From an uncultured Bacteroidales bacterium (lineage in GTDB: Bacteria; Bacteroidota; Bacteroidia; Bacteroidales; Bacteroidaceae): a DNA stretch of 64,000 bases. The stretch is from positions 1 to 64,000 of the forward strand of contig CADAGO010000012.1 in the NCBI GenBank assembly GCA_902787555.1, written 5' to 3'. Shown here piece by piece: positions 7,656-16,787 of the stretch. The notes under the pieces are model-generated. The model searched no databases. It was not told the DNA's origin and saw only the letters and a list, made by a program, of their open reading frames with translations. A program made the translations under genes and the position numbers. Within the stretch, counting starts at the first letter, position 1, and each line of letters begins with the position of its first letter.

Positions 7656-7737
7656 CGAAAAATTTTTGAATTAACCAGTTGTTTTTGGCAACTTTTTCGT
7701 TAAAATGTGAAAGTAATTTAATAGCATGGATTCGGAA

Positions 7738-7914
7738 TTCAGGAATTCAGAATTCAGTTTTCTCATGAGTACATGCAAACAGCAGTCAAAAATTTTACTA
7801 TATATTATATATAATATATATTATATATAATATATAGTAAATTATTTCTTTAACATTTTCTAACGTTGTATGTTATCTGTTCCCAAATAAACTGAATTTC
7901 TGAATTCTGAAAAC
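7738..7914. repeat. Inverted repeat pair enclosing an AT palindrome
   Basis: The left arm (7738-7761) carries GAATTCAGAATTCAG and the right arm (7889-7914) carries its imperfect inverse CTGAATTTCTGAATTC. Between them lies a 48-bp perfect palindrome at 7794-7841 built only from A and T apart from one C and one G near the ends. The whole unit is about 177 bp and non-coding. Confidence 0.7.
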
Positions 7915-8099
7915 GAAAAGTGCGAAACCTTCTTCGTAGTGAAGAACGTAGCAAAGGCATCGGGTAAACGATTGCGGTTTTTGGGTAACTTTCGTTACAT
8001 TGCAATATCGTAATGTGGATTTATGTCTGCCGCCAATGGATTAATGGTTCAAACGCTTAATAGTTCAATGGTTTGGTGGCCTAATTCCATTTTTTTTTG

Positions 8100-8107
8100 T
8101 AACTTTG
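8100..8107 (+). promoter_or_regulatory. argS promoter, -7 box
   Basis: TAACTTTG preceded by a T-run and followed by CAGCG lies 36 bases before the argS start codon; it probably drives the long plus-strand gene series that follows. Confidence 0.75.
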
Positions 8108-8142
8108 CAGCGTGAATGAAGAAATAAAGAATTGAAGTAATT

Positions 8143-9948
8143 ATGATGTCAATTGAAAATAAAATAATCAAAGGTGTAAAGGACGGTATCCAATCGCTTT
8201 ACGGCGCAGATGTGGACGAGAAGCAAATACAGGTGCAGCAAACCAGAAGTGAGTTTGAAGGCCAGCTGACCGTGGTGGTGTTTCCTTTCCTTCGTGCATC
8301 GAAGAAAGGCCCCGAGCAGACCGGTCAGGAGCTGGGACAATATCTGAAGGAGAACCTGAGCGACGTTGTTGAGAACTTCAACGTGGTGAAAGGATTCCTA
8401 AACCTCGTCATTTCAAGCCAGAGCTGGCTGGAGTTGTTGCAAGCCATCAATGCAGATGAGCAGTTTGGTTTCGTAAGCGCAACAGAGGATAGTCCGCTGG
8501 TGATGATTGAATACAGCTCACCTAACACCAACAAACCTCTCCATCTTGGTCATGTTCGCAACAACCTGCTAGGTTCGTCTCTGGCACGTATTGTGGCAGC
8601 AAACGGCAATAAGGTTGTCAAGACCAATATCGTGAACGACCGCGGTATCCATATCTGCAAGTCGATGCTGGCTTGGCTGAAATACGGAAACGGGGAGACT
8701 CCAGAATCGTCGGGCAAGAAGGGCGACCATCTCATTGGTGACTACTATGTGGCATTCGACCAGCATTACCGCCAAGAAGTGAAGGAACTTGTGGCTCAAG
8801 GCATGGACGAAGAGAAGGCGAAGCAAGAGGCGCCACTCATCAAGGAAGCACACGAGATGCTGGTGAAGTGGGAGCAGAACGACCCAGAGGTGCGTGCCCT
8901 GTGGAAGAAGATGAACGAGTGGGTATATGCAGGCTTCGATGAGACCTACAAGATGATGGGCGTTTCGTTTGATAAGATATACTACGAATCGGACACCTAT
9001 CTGGAAGGTAAGGAAAAAGTGATGGAAGGACTGGAAAAGGGTATCTTCTATCGCAGAGAGGATGGTTCGGTATGGGCAGACCTTACGAAAGACGGATTGG
9101 ACGAGAAATTGCTGTTAAGAAGCGACGGAACCAGTGTGTATATGACCCAAGACATTGGAACGGCTAAGCTGCGATTCCAAGACTTCCCTATCGACAAGAT
9201 GATCTATGTTGTAGGTAACGAGCAGAACTATCACTTCCAAGTGCTTTCGATACTGCTCGACAAACTGGGCTTCAAGTGGGGTAAAGATCTGGTTCATTTC
9301 TCATACGGAATGGTGGAATTGCCAAGCGGCAAGATGAAAAGTCGTGAGGGAACAGTGGTGGATGCCGACGACCTGATTGCCAAGATGATTGAAGATGCCT
9401 ATCAAGTGTCGAAAGAAATGGGCAAAAATGAGGATATTCCAGAAGCAGAAGCAAGAGAGATTGCAAGGAAAGTGGGACTGGGTGCACTGAAGTACTTCAT
9501 CTTGAAAGTCGATGCCCGCAAGAATATGCTGTTCAACCCAGCCGAGAGTATTGACTTCAATGGTAACACCGGGCCGTTTATCCAATACACGTATGCCCGC
9601 ATTTCGTCGATTCTGCGCAAGGCAAAGGAAGCAGGAATGGATCTGAGTGCACTGACCACATTGAGCAATCAGATTACGCTGAGCGAAAAAGAAATCAGCC
9701 TCATACAGAAACTCAACAGTTTCGAAGCAGCTGTGCGACAAGCAGGTCAGGACTATAGTCCTTCCGGCATTGCCAACTACTGCTACGAACTGACCAAAGA
9801 ATATAATCAGTTCTATCACGACTTCAGCATCTTGAAAGAGGAAGACGACAATATAAAGCAGTTCCGACTGATGCTCTCGAAGTGCGTGGCAAAGGTACTG
9901 AACGAAGGTATGGGACTGTTGGGCATTGAGATGCCGGAAAGAATGTGA
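8143..9948 (+). CDS. argS: Arginyl-tRNA synthetase
   Basis: A 601-residue class I aminoacyl-tRNA synthetase that charges tRNA-Arg. The N-terminal ArgRS domain (residues about 1-90) precedes the catalytic core with the HIGH motif in the form HLGH (SPNTNKPLHLGHVRNN). The KMSKS equivalent is GKMKSREG. The C-terminal DALR anticodon-binding helices end in LLGIEMPERM. Two adjacent ATG codons (8143, 8146) could serve as start. Length is typical for the Bacteroidetes enzyme. First gene after the promoter at 8100 and followed at 27 bases by rnhA. Confidence 0.98.
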   Translation: MMSIENKIIKGVKDGIQSLYGADVDEKQIQVQQTRSEFEGQLTVVVFPFLRASKKGPEQTGQELGQYLKENLSDVVENFNVVKGFLNLVISSQSWLELLQAINADEQFGFVSATEDSPLVMIEYSSPNTNKPLHLGHVRNNLLGSSLARIVAANGNKVVKTNIVNDRGIHICKSMLAWLKYGNGETPESSGKKGDHLIGDYYVAFDQHYRQEVKELVAQGMDEEKAKQEAPLIKEAHEMLVKWEQNDPEVRALWKKMNEWVYAGFDETYKMMGVSFDKIYYESDTYLEGKEKVMEGLEKGIFYRREDGSVWADLTKDGLDEKLLLRSDGTSVYMTQDIGTAKLRFQDFPIDKMIYVVGNEQNYHFQVLSILLDKLGFKWGKDLVHFSYGMVELPSGKMKSREGTVVDADDLIAKMIEDAYQVSKEMGKNEDIPEAEAREIARKVGLGALKYFILKVDARKNMLFNPAESIDFNGNTGPFIQYTYARISSILRKAKEAGMDLSALTTLSNQITLSEKEISLIQKLNSFEAAVRQAGQDYSPSGIANYCYELTKEYNQFYHDFSILKEEDDNIKQFRLMLSKCVAKVLNEGMGLLGIEMPERM

Positions 9949-9975
9949 TGAATCGTTGATAGTTTCTGTAGCGGG

Positions 9976-10386
9976 GTGGAAAGGGTAAACGAAGCACTAT
10001 GTGTGGATGCTGCCTGCAGTGGCAATCCAGGAAAGATGGAATACCGGGGAGTACATATTCCTTCGGGCAAGGAAATTTTCCATTTCGGGCCTGTATATGG
10101 CACGAACAACATCGGGGAATTTCTGGCTATCGTCCATGCCCTGGCACTACTGAAAAAGAAAGGGTCGAACATGACCATCTATTCTGACAGCTACACAGCT
10201 CGCACTTGGGTACAGAAAAAGAAGTGCAAGACCAATTTGGAACGAAATGCAAAGACGGAGCAATTGTACCAAATAATCGCACGAGCAGAAAACTGGCTAC
10301 GTAACAACACCTATTCCAATGCCATTGAGACCTGGCAGACGGATGAATGGGGAGAGATACCAGCTGATTTCGGAAGAAAGAAATAA
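9976..10386 (+). CDS. Ribonuclease H family protein (RNase HI-like)
   Basis: A 136-residue RNase H fold protein that should cut the RNA strand of RNA-DNA hybrids. All four carboxylates can be placed: Asp11 in VDAACSGNPG, Glu48 in NNIGEFLA, Asp71 in YSDSYTA and Asp131 in PADFGRKK. The usual His loop between the last two is short. There is no ATG between the argS stop and the first conserved residues; GTG at 9976 is the only reasonable start. Viroplasmin-type N-terminal domain is absent. It probably shares a transcript with argS and the ABC exporter. Confidence 0.85.
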   Translation: MERVNEALCVDAACSGNPGKMEYRGVHIPSGKEIFHFGPVYGTNNIGEFLAIVHALALLKKKGSNMTIYSDSYTARTWVQKKKCKTNLERNAKTEQLYQIIARAENWLRNNTYSNAIETWQTDEWGEIPADFGRKK

Positions 10387-10419
10387 CGTTTAGAGTTGAT
10401 TGTTTAACGTGTAGAAAAA

Positions 10420-12273
10420 ATGAGAGAATTCTTCAAACTGATGGGACCGTATTTCCGTCCCTATAAAGGTTACATCATAGGTACGTTTAGCCTGAACATA
10501 CTGACTGCTATATTCAATGTGTTCTCGTTTGCCTTACTCGTGCCTATTCTGCATATCTTGTTTAAGATTGAAGACAAAATATACACCTATAAGCCTTTTG
10601 AAGTCGGAGACACTTTTGGACAAACGGTAGATAATCTCATTGAAACAGCAGAAAACAACGGATACTACTATTCACAACAACTGATTGAGACCTATGGACC
10701 AGCTTCCACGTTGCTGATTCTTGGTTTAATTCTGGGGTTACTCACCCTACTGAAGACAGGCTCGTATTTTGGAGGTTCGGCTTGCCTGATGCCTATTAAG
10801 ACGGGCATCGTACGCGATATACGTGCGAAAATCTACAAGAAGATTCTGCATCTGCCACTTGCATTCTTCTCTGACGAACGGAAGGGTGATATTCTGGCGC
10901 GTATCAGTACAGACGTGAACGAAGTCGATTCATCAATTGGCAGTTCACTCGACATGGTCATCAAGAACCCCATTTTCATTTTGATATACATCGGAACCCT
11001 ATTCGTTATGAGTTGGCAACTTACCATCTTTGTGCTAATAGTTGTTCCATTCATGGCGATAGGCATAGGACGCATTGGCAAGAAGCTCAAAAGCAGTTCC
11101 CTAAAAGCGCAAGCACGTTGGAGCGACGGACTGAGCATCATTGAAGAGACATTGGGAGGCCTGCGCATTATCAAGGCATTCATCGCAGAAAAGAAGATGG
11201 AGGACAAGTTTGTCGCAGTCAATGATGAATACCGCAAGATTTCGATGCGAGTAGCAATTCGCCAGTCATCCGCCCACCCCGTAAGCGAGTTTCTCGGTAC
11301 GCTGATGATTGTGATTGTGTTGTGGTTCGGAGGATATCTGATTTTCTCAGGTAATTCTCCAATTGATGCCAGTGCATTCATCTACTATCTGACCATCCTC
11401 TACACAATCCTCCAACCGGTGAAAGACCTCTCGAAAGCGGGCTACACCATCCAGAAGGGTATGGCATCGATGGAGCGAATCAACAAGATACTTGATGCTC
11501 AAAACAACATCAAGGAAATAGAGGGCGCCAAAGAGATAGATGGATTAAAGGAATCAATAAAGCTAAGTCATGTTTCCTTCTCATATAATGATAGTCGCGA
11601 GATTTTGACAGATATCAATCTCGATATTCCAAAAGGTCAGACAATCGCACTCGTAGGGCAATCAGGGTCTGGCAAATCGACATTAGTTGACCTAATACCT
11701 CGCTATCATGATATCCATACAGGCGAAATACTGATTGACGGAGTGAATATCAAGGAGATGAAGATACAATCGCTGCGAAGTATTATAGGCAACGTAAACC
11801 AAGAAGCCATTCTGTTCAATGACACCGTATTCAATAACATTGCGTTTGGTATGGAAAACGCGACAATGGAACAAGTGGAACAGGCAGCAAAAATTGCCAA
11901 TGCACATGATTTCATTATGGAGATGGAACATGGTTATCAAACAAACGTAGGTGATCGTGGCGGCAGGCTCTCAGGAGGGCAACGCCAACGTATCTCCATC
12001 GCACGTGCTATCCTGAAAAACCCTCCGATATTGATTCTCGACGAGGCAACATCAGCACTTGACACAGAATCAGAGAAACTGGTACAAGATGCGTTGGAAC
12101 ATCTTATGAAATCCAGAACTACGATTGCAATCGCCCATCGATTATCAACCATCAAGAATGCGCAATGTATCTATGTGTTGCATGAAGGGCGTATCGTAGA
12201 ACACGGCACACATGAAGAGCTGCTGGCCATTGATGGTTATTATAAGAGACTAAACGATATGCAGCAACTATAG
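10420..12273 (+). CDS. ABC exporter, MsbA-like half-transporter
   Basis: A 617-residue fused permease-ATPase. The first ~340 residues hold six membrane segments and a type IV exporter fold; the ATPase half has Walker A GQSGSGKST, Q-loop NVNQEAILF, signature LSGGQRQR, Walker B ILILDEATSALD and the switch histidine in AIAHRLST. Such proteins work as homodimers; in this clade the likely cargo is lipid A or another lipid, but a drug or peptide cannot be excluded. A long first extracytoplasmic loop (residues about 45-100, rich in Glu, Tyr and Asn) is a Bacteroidetes trait. It sits between rnhA and metK with short gaps. Confidence 0.9.
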   Translation: MREFFKLMGPYFRPYKGYIIGTFSLNILTAIFNVFSFALLVPILHILFKIEDKIYTYKPFEVGDTFGQTVDNLIETAENNGYYYSQQLIETYGPASTLLILGLILGLLTLLKTGSYFGGSACLMPIKTGIVRDIRAKIYKKILHLPLAFFSDERKGDILARISTDVNEVDSSIGSSLDMVIKNPIFILIYIGTLFVMSWQLTIFVLIVVPFMAIGIGRIGKKLKSSSLKAQARWSDGLSIIEETLGGLRIIKAFIAEKKMEDKFVAVNDEYRKISMRVAIRQSSAHPVSEFLGTLMIVIVLWFGGYLIFSGNSPIDASAFIYYLTILYTILQPVKDLSKAGYTIQKGMASMERINKILDAQNNIKEIEGAKEIDGLKESIKLSHVSFSYNDSREILTDINLDIPKGQTIALVGQSGSGKSTLVDLIPRYHDIHTGEILIDGVNIKEMKIQSLRSIIGNVNQEAILFNDTVFNNIAFGMENATMEQVEQAAKIANAHDFIMEMEHGYQTNVGDRGGRLSGGQRQRISIARAILKNPPILILDEATSALDTESEKLVQDALEHLMKSRTTIAIAHRLSTIKNAQCIYVLHEGRIVEHGTHEELLAIDGYYKRLNDMQQL

Positions 12274-12309
12274 TGAAATAAAGATTAGAGTATATAGTAG
12301 ACAGTAATA

Positions 12310-13575
12310 ATGGGATATTTATTTACATCAGAATCAGTTAGCGAAGGACATCCAGATAAGGTTGCAGATCAGATATCAGATGCCGTTCTTGATCATTTCC
12401 TTGCCTTCGACGAAGACTCCAAGGTGGCTTGCGAGACATTGGTTACAACAGGATTAGTTGTTGTAGCAGGCGAGGTGAACTCCAAAGCATACATTGACTT
12501 GCAAGAAGTCGCCCGCAAGGTCATCGGCAAGATTGGATATACAAAAGCAGAGTATAAGTTCGAAGCAGAAAGCTGCGGGCTTCTTTCTGCTATCCATGAG
12601 CAGAGTGCCGACATCAATCAAGGTGTGGTTCGCGAGAAACTTGAAGATCAAGGAGCAGGCGATCAGGGTATTATGTTTGGCTATGCAACCAATGAGACCG
12701 CCAATTACATGCCACTTGCACTTGACCTAAGCCACCATCTGCTGAAAACACTGGCAGCCATTCGTCACGAAGGCCATCAGATGACTTATCTACGTCCTGA
12801 CAGTAAAAGCCAGGTAACGATAGAATATGGTGACGACGGAAAACCCAAAAGAATCGATTCCATCGTAATATCCACCCAACATGACCCATTTCTGGATAAT
12901 GATTCCGAAATGCTGGAGCAAATCAAGAAGGATGTGAAGACCATCCTAATTCCACGCGTCATCAACGAAACCAAGGAAGAATATATCAAGGCACTGTTTA
13001 ATGATGATATCAAGTATTATGTGAACCCAACGGGCAAATTCGTCATCGGAGGTCCTCATGGAGATACAGGGTTGACAGGCCGCAAGATTATCGTTGACAC
13101 ATACGGAGGTAAAGGTGCTCATGGAGGTGGTGCATTCTCAGGTAAAGACCCAAGTAAAGTGGATCGCTCAGCTGCCTACGCTGCACGCCATATTGCCAAA
13201 AACATGGTTGCCGCAGGTGTGGCCGATGAGATGTTGGTACAACTCAGCTATGCCATTGGCGTTGCCGAACCTGTCAGCATCTATGTGAACACTTATGGGC
13301 ATTCCAACGTGGCAATGACAGATGGAGAGATCGCAAGAAAAATCAAAGAGATGTTTGACTTGCGCCCATACGCCATCGAGCGCGATCTCAAACTTCGTTG
13401 TCCCATTTATACAGAAACAGCTGCATATGGTCACATGGGTCGCGAACCACAGGTGGTTGAGAAGCATTTCTACAGTCCTTATCAGTCGGGAGGAAAGAAA
13501 GATATGACAGTCGAACTGTTCACATGGGAGAAGTTGGATGAGGTTGACCGCATAAAAAAAGAGTTCAGACTATAA
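12310..13575 (+). CDS. metK: S-adenosylmethionine synthase
   Basis: A 421-residue methionine adenosyltransferase making SAM from methionine and ATP. The ATP motif is [19 protein letters not shown] near the N-terminus; [14 protein letters not shown] and the P-loop-like [19 protein letters not shown] follow in the middle. It is longer than the ~385-residue E. coli enzyme, as usual in Bacteroidetes. The 36-base upstream gap is too short for a SAM riboswitch, so regulation at this position is not evident. SAM made here feeds QueA (16788-17870) and the radical-SAM enzyme MiaB. Confidence 0.98.
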   Translation: MGYLFTSESVSEGHPDKVADQISDAVLDHFLAFDEDSKVACETLVTTGLVVVAGEVNSKAYIDLQEVARKVIGKIGYTKAEYKFEAESCGLLSAIHEQSADINQGVVREKLEDQGAGDQGIMFGYATNETANYMPLALDLSHHLLKTLAAIRHEGHQMTYLRPDSKSQVTIEYGDDGKPKRIDSIVISTQHDPFLDNDSEMLEQIKKDVKTILIPRVINETKEEYIKALFNDDIKYYVNPTGKFVIGGPHGDTGLTGRKIIVDTYGGKGAHGGGAFSGKDPSKVDRSAAYAARHIAKNMVAAGVADEMLVQLSYAIGVAEPVSIYVNTYGHSNVAMTDGEIARKIKEMFDLRPYAIERDLKLRCPIYTETAAYGHMGREPQVVEKHFYSPYQSGGKKDMTVELFTWEKLDEVDRIKKEFRL

Positions 13576-13612
13576 ACTATCTGTTTAGTAAGTTTATTGA
13601 TTAGAGAAGGAG

Positions 13613-14287
13613 ATGGAAGAAGGGATTGTATCTGCCAGTCGTACATATCTAATGCGTAATGATGACGTGATGGCCATTGTAGCGATCTTGTCATTTATGC
13701 TGTTCACCTTTGTACTTTACCGTAGTCGTTTGGTATTTATGTACAAATTCACCACCTTCTTCTCATCACGCCAAATATACTCATCAAACGAAGTAAGTGT
13801 CAGCAATCGCGAAATAGTCGATATTTTATTACTGATTGTGCTGGGATGTCTTTCCATTGGTATTATTCTTTTTGCAGGTGCTAACAACCCATCTTCTTCG
13901 CGATACGGAGTCATTGCACTTCTCGCACTTGGGTGTGCTCTATTAATCATCTTTAAAGGGATATTATATTCTGTCGTTAATTGGACTTTTTTCAGCATCA
14001 GCAAAGGAAACGCATGGCTCTCCGCATTCCTTTTCTCTGTTGCAATTGTATCTGCACTTGCGTTCCCATTATCGCTACTATGTATCTTTTGTGTAGACTT
14101 GTTTGTTAACATAACTCATTGTCTAATCGGAATTATCATTTTGCAGAAAATAATATTGCTCTGTAAACTCTATGCTCACTTTCGGCCTAAAAAATATGGT
14201 GGATTGCTGTTTTTTTTGTACTTTTGCAGCGTCGAAATAATGCCTACACTGATTGCGTGGCAAATGATGATTAGAACAGCAGAGTAA
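13613..14287 (+). CDS. DUF4271 membrane protein
   Basis: A 224-residue integral membrane protein with six to seven predicted hydrophobic helices (for example MAIVAILSFMLFTFVLY, ILLLIVLGCLSIGIILF and FSVAIVSALAFPLSLLC). It matches DUF4271, a family almost confined to Bacteroidetes and regularly placed just before hemD. Function unknown. The short basic hydrophilic loop after the first helix (RSRLVFMYKF...SSRQIY) suggests a cytoplasmic face. It lies 24 bases before hemD, so co-transcription is likely. Confidence 0.85.
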   Translation: MEEGIVSASRTYLMRNDDVMAIVAILSFMLFTFVLYRSRLVFMYKFTTFFSSRQIYSSNEVSVSNREIVDILLLIVLGCLSIGIILFAGANNPSSSRYGVIALLALGCALLIIFKGILYSVVNWTFFSISKGNAWLSAFLFSVAIVSALAFPLSLLCIFCVDLFVNITHCLIGIIILQKIILLCKLYAHFRPKKYGGLLFFLYFCSVEIMPTLIAWQMMIRTAE

Positions 14288-14311
14288 CATTTTACATAAA
14301 ATAAAACGTTG

Positions 14312-15049
14312 ATGACAAAGAAAATTTTAGTTTCTCAACCAAAACCACAAACGGAGAAATCACCTTATTTTGATTTGGCAGCGAAATATGGAGTAGAAAT
14401 TGTGTTTAGGCCTTTCATACGTATTGACAATATGCCTGCACAGGATTTCAGACAGCAAAGGGTTTCGATACTCGACCACACTGCTGTTATTTTTTCCTCA
14501 CGCCACGGAATCGACCACTTCTTTTCGTTGTGTAAAGAGTTGAGAGTGTCTATTCCAGAAAGCATGAAGTATTTTTGCAAATCAGAAATCATTGCCCTCT
14601 ACCTGCAGAAATATATTCAGTATCGCAAACGTAAGGTATTTTTCCCTTTGAGCGGCAAAATGGATGATTTGATTCCAATCATGGTTAAGCATAAGACGGA
14701 GAAATATTTCGTGCCGCAGTCATCAGCGCATGACGATGAATTGAAGGAAAAACTGGATGCCGCCAATTTAGTCCATTCTGAAGCAGTAATGTACTATACC
14801 GTCCCCAATGATTTTGGTCCTGATGAAGCGTTCGATTATGACATGCTTGTATTCTTCAGTCCTGAAGGTATTCATTCACTGCTGAAAAACTTCCCAAATT
14901 TCAACCAAGGTGATATCGCTATTGCTTGTTTGGGAGCAAAAACTATTGAGGAGGCGGAAAAACAGCATCTTAGGGTCGATATGCAGCCAACAGCAGAATT
15001 GCGATCTGTTCCAGCAATGATTGAAGATTATATCAAAAAGCATAAGTAG
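14312..15049 (+). CDS. hemD: Uroporphyrinogen-III synthase
   Basis: A 245-residue HemD-fold protein; the enzyme closes hydroxymethylbilane with ring D inversion for tetrapyrrole synthesis. Two Rossmann-like halves can be traced: ILVSQPKPQ...AVIFSSRHGIDHFF and VMYYTVPND...MLVFFSPEGIHSLL, followed by the typical IACLGAKTIEEAEK. Sequence conservation in this family is low, so the call leans on these motifs and the DUF4271-hemD-rnpA-yidD neighbourhood. ATG 14312 was chosen over the TTG one codon earlier. Confidence 0.85.
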   Translation: MTKKILVSQPKPQTEKSPYFDLAAKYGVEIVFRPFIRIDNMPAQDFRQQRVSILDHTAVIFSSRHGIDHFFSLCKELRVSIPESMKYFCKSEIIALYLQKYIQYRKRKVFFPLSGKMDDLIPIMVKHKTEKYFVPQSSAHDDELKEKLDAANLVHSEAVMYYTVPNDFGPDEAFDYDMLVFFSPEGIHSLLKNFPNFNQGDIAIACLGAKTIEEAEKQHLRVDMQPTAELRSVPAMIEDYIKKHK

Positions 15050-15066
15050 GCAATAGTAAAACCATC

Positions 15067-15456
15067 TTGGAACCCAAAAGACTACAGACATTCAAAAAGG
15101 CAGAACGGATAACCAGCAAACTCCTCATTGACCGTTTATTCAATGGAGATGGGTCGTCTATGGTCGTTTTCCCCTTTCGTATTGTGTACATCAAGGTTCC
15201 AAAGGGTGATGTACCTGTCTCTATCTTGGTCAGTGTACCAAAAAAACGCTTTCGAAAAGCTGTAGACCGAAACCGAATGAAACGGCATATACGCGAAGCC
15301 TATAGACTTCAAAAGCAATTATTATGGAATGCTCTGGAGGGTTCGAACGAAAGTATCGCTATCGCGTTTATTTGCATTACATCAAATCTTTGTACGTATG
15401 CCAATGTATATAAAAGCATGAACAAGGTGTTAACTCGGATTGCAAGCTTGGTATGA
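15067..15456 (+). CDS. rnpA: Ribonuclease P protein component
   Basis: A 129-residue basic protein that binds RNase P RNA and helps mature tRNA 5' ends. The RNR signature is clear in [16 protein letters not shown], and the N-terminus [18 protein letters not shown] is typical. The only suitable start codon is TTG at 15067; no in-frame ATG occurs earlier. It overlaps yidD by four bases (ATGA), the arrangement often seen for this pair, although here it is not next to rpmH or the replication origin. Confidence 0.93.
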   Translation: MEPKRLQTFKKAERITSKLLIDRLFNGDGSSMVVFPFRIVYIKVPKGDVPVSILVSVPKKRFRKAVDRNRMKRHIREAYRLQKQLLWNALEGSNESIAIAFICITSNLCTYANVYKSMNKVLTRIASLV

Positions 15457-15695
15457 AAGATGTGTTTCAATATATCATCAAAGGATTAGGAATGATTTTA
15501 CTCGTTCCTATTTTCTTTTATCAACGTTGTATCTCACCCATGTTTCCTCCCACCTGTAGATTCACCCCCACCTGTTCCCAGTATGCTGTAGAAGCCATCA
15601 AGAAACATGGTCCGTTCTATGGCTTGTATTTGGCTGTTCGTCGCATCCTACGTTGCCATCCATGGGGTGGCTCAGGTTATGATCCTGTTCCATAA
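15453..15695 (+). CDS. yidD: Membrane protein insertion efficiency factor YidD
   Basis: An 80-residue protein with the diagnostic [19 protein letters not shown] and [18 protein letters not shown] motifs. A hydrophobic N-terminus ([17 protein letters not shown]) forms an amphipathic membrane-associated helix. It assists insertion of membrane proteins together with YidC. Start overlaps the rnpA stop; the stop is followed after four bases by the tatD-like gene. Confidence 0.95.
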   Translation: MKDVFQYIIKGLGMILLVPIFFYQRCISPMFPPTCRFTPTCSQYAVEAIKKHGPFYGLYLAVRRILRCHPWGGSGYDPVP

Positions 15696-15699
15696 ACTG

Positions 15700-16359
15700 A
15701 TGATTCCATTTATCGACATTCACACACACCACAATCAGTCACCAGCGAATGTAATTGCTGTTAAGAACCTTGATTTTGAAGCATCCCCTATAGGGCTGTC
15801 GTCATTTGGTGTACATCCTTGGCAATCTGTTATGATTAACCACGACTCCAACTTCATTGATAATTGTATGAAAGAAGTTGAAGCAAAGTGTATGATGCCA
15901 CAGGTGGTGATGATTGGAGAGACCGGATTGGATGCCTATAGAGGTGCAGATATTGACCTTCAGAAAACTTTGTTCTTAAGACATATCACCTTATCAGAGC
16001 AATTAGGGAAGCCACTGGTTATCCACTGTGTGAAAACAGCAGAAGAGGTGCTGACGATTCACAAGCAACAGCGCCCCACACAACTATGGATAATTCATGG
16101 TTATCGTAAGAATGCACAAATGGCCCGTCAGTTCTTACGACAAGGAATAGCTCTTTCTTTTGGTCTGCATTATAATGTAGAAGCAATGCAAATAGCCTAC
16201 AAAGAAAATGCTTTGTGGTTGGAAACAGATGATGAGGATGTGACGATAACTGATTTGTATCAAGAAGCAGCCAAGGTTCTCGCCGTTTCCGTAGAGGAAC
16301 TCCAACTCAACATATATCAGCGAGCAATTCAGCTATCGTCTTTGTTTCGTTTGGAATAA
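15700..16359 (+). CDS. TatD family metal-dependent hydrolase
   Basis: A 219-residue TIM-barrel amidohydrolase of the TatD family, some members of which are DNases. Metal ligands are visible: the HxH of FIDIHTHHN, Glu in GETGLD, His in VIHCVKTAEE and His in IIHGYRKN; the final Asp is in LETDDEDV. It is shorter than the ~260-residue E. coli enzyme. ATG 15700 directly after the yidD stop was preferred; an ATG at 15679 would overlap yidD. Its 3' end overlaps the convergent folK gene by 53 bases. Confidence 0.85.
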   Translation: MIPFIDIHTHHNQSPANVIAVKNLDFEASPIGLSSFGVHPWQSVMINHDSNFIDNCMKEVEAKCMMPQVVMIGETGLDAYRGADIDLQKTLFLRHITLSEQLGKPLVIHCVKTAEEVLTIHKQQRPTQLWIIHGYRKNAQMARQFLRQGIALSFGLHYNVEAMQIAYKENALWLETDDEDVTITDLYQEAAKVLAVSVEELQLNIYQRAIQLSSLFRLE

Positions 16360-16783
16360 TTAACTGTGGAGCAATCTGTGCCATTGGTTCCAACACGAAA
16401 CGTCGCTCCTTCATGTGTGGATGCGGAATAGTTAGTGACGAGGTGAGAATTATTTCTTCATCATATAAGAGAATATCGATATCAATCTGTCTGTCGTGAT
16501 AAATCCCATTTGCTGATTTCTTCTTCCTCCCCAATTCTTTTTCTATTTGTTGCGTTGTCTTTAACACCTGAATAGCAGTCAGAGCAGTTTCCAATCTTAC
16601 CACCATATTAATAAATAGGTGTGCACTTGTAAATCCTACTGGCTCTGTAACAAACAAATCGGATTGGTCCTTTATCAGACCAATTCGATTTGTTATCAAT
16701 GTGATGGCACGACTTAGGTTCTGCTGTCTGTTTCCCAGATTTGAGCCAAGAGATAAATACACTTGATGGACCTGCATCGTCAT
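16307..16783 (-). CDS. folK: 2-amino-4-hydroxy-6-hydroxymethyldihydropteridine pyrophosphokinase
   Basis: A 158-residue HPPK, which transfers pyrophosphate from ATP to the pterin in folate synthesis. Signature residues: YLSLGSNLGNR at the start, FVTEPVGF, then DRQIDIDILLYD with the magnesium-binding aspartates and LTIPHPHMKERRFVLEPM. Last gene of the uppP-truB-queA-folK series, four bases after queA. Its last 53 bases overlap the end of the opposite-strand tatD-like gene, so no separate terminator lies between them. Confidence 0.95.
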   Translation of the reverse strand: MTMQVHQVYLSLGSNLGNRQQNLSRAITLITNRIGLIKDQSDLFVTEPVGFTSAHLFINMVVRLETALTAIQVLKTTQQIEKELGRKKKSANGIYHDRQIDIDILLYDEEIILTSSLTIPHPHMKERRFVLEPMAQIAPQLIIPNETKTIAELLADIC

Positions 16784-16787
16784 TGTC

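Larger units (their letters stand above)
7157..8099. other. Gene-free, repeat-rich interval
   Basis: About 940 bases without a credible gene. It holds, from left to right: the promoter of the outer-membrane gene; a G/C palindrome (CTCCTTCAGGAG region, about 7388-7405) of the family also found inside several genes here; a 22-bp-periodic array (7561-7626); an orphan minus-strand promoter box (7648-7655); GAATTC-containing inverted repeats around a 48-bp palindrome (7738-7914); and the argS promoter. Open frames of 85-117 codons exist on both strands but have no family resemblance and run across the repeats. Confidence 0.7.

Noticed and set aside
12274-12309. SAM riboswitch before metK
   Set aside because: Only 36 bases lie between the ABC gene and metK, too short for any known SAM aptamer.
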